Shown here piece by piece: positions 47,775 to 47,899 of a DNA stretch of 47,899 bases. This DNA is from JAAYZQ01 sp034428935 (GTDB taxonomy: Bacteria; Chloroflexota; Anaerolineae; JAAYZQ01): the NCBI GenBank assembly GCA_034428935.1, contig DAOUHB010000231.1, positions 1 through 47,899 on the forward strand, written 5' to 3'. Every line of letters starts with the position of its first letter. Position 1 is the stretch's first letter. The translations under genes and the position numbers were made by a program. Below the pieces are notes generated by a model. It made no database searches. It worked only from the letters and a program-made list of their open reading frames with translations, and had not been told where the DNA came from.

Positions 47775-47899
47775 ATGAAGAACAAGTGGTTTGGCTTGAC
47801 CAGCATTCTGCTGATCGTAATGCTCCTGGTTGCCGCCTGCGGCGCGACCAACGAGGCTCCGGGGGGCGCGGTACAGGAAACGCCGGAAGCTGGTGGCGT
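47775..47899 (+). CDS. Lipoprotein, probable sugar ABC transporter binding protein (N-terminus, partial)
   Basis: Only 41 codons are visible before the window ends. MKNKWFGLTSILLIVMLLVAAC is a classic lipoprotein signal (lipid Cys22), followed by a Gly/Glu/Pro-rich linker. GAGAGGAGAGG precedes the ATG. Position after a GH65 phosphorylase and LacI regulator suggests an extracellular sugar-binding protein whose permeases follow, but the mature domain is not seen. Confidence 0.6.
   Translation, partial: MKNKWFGLTSILLIVMLLVAACGATNEAPGGAVQETPEAGG

Overview
The window is a stretch of GC-rich bacterial chromosome that most resembles Chloroflexota of the Anaerolineae/Caldilineae type. The basis is GC-biased codons, many exported lipoproteins with Thr/Pro tracts before their folded domains, PA14, PD40 and FecR surface proteins, a DUF951 gene, a valine T-box, and 72-bp GTAGGGGC...GCCCCTAC repeats of a kind I associate with these genomes. 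The phylum is an inference; no rRNA or tRNA gene is present to settle it. I see no CRISPR array, prophage or intact insertion sequence.

Layout. 1-540 is the tail of a solute-binding protein. 569-6793 (minus) is one operon: MacA-like adaptor, MacB-type ATPase and permease, a beta-propeller lipoprotein and asnS. 7092-10461 (plus) holds a two-PA14 surface protein, a probably leaderless acylphosphatase gene, a FecR-like membrane protein and a decayed histidine kinase fragment. 10452-14546 (minus) encodes a methyltransferase, a Tat lipoprotein with a glutamine-amidotransferase fold that lacks the catalytic His and Glu, and a propeller-CapA lipoprotein whose signal peptide is encoded inside the preceding gene. 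14804-19252 (plus) is a coupled pair: a membrane spermidine-synthase-like protein and a large CHAT-domain protease-like protein. 19295-20625 (minus) is a uracil-DNA glycosylase and a bicupin protein. 20922-23525 (plus) is a GNAT acetyltransferase and a 7TM-GAF-HTH membrane regulator.

23613-29659 (plus) carries an S1-domain protein, FtsK, a membrane helix-hairpin-helix protein, YebC, RuvC and RuvA, without RuvB. 29667-33290 (minus) is secD-secF-glycerophosphodiesterase-DUF951. The secD promoter is back-to-back with a second consensus promoter that drives a valine T-box leader, then a methyltransferase and valS. dnaA (minus) follows valS without dnaN and with no recognisable DnaA-box cluster. 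39425-43326 (minus) holds SppA, a large exported ThuA/GldG-like protein and a receiver-Roadblock protein. 43505-47899 (plus) is a carbohydrate locus: a LacI-type repressor, a fused GH65 phosphorylase/beta-phosphoglucomutase, and the start of a sugar-binding lipoprotein.

Regulation is unusually legible. Several promoters match TTGACA-N17-TATAAT exactly or nearly so, and these fix several gene starts. The least explained parts are the CHAT/aminopropyltransferase-like pair, the inactive-looking GATase lipoprotein, the membrane-bound HTH receptor, the two hairpin repeats and the mirrored consensus promoters at secD/valS.
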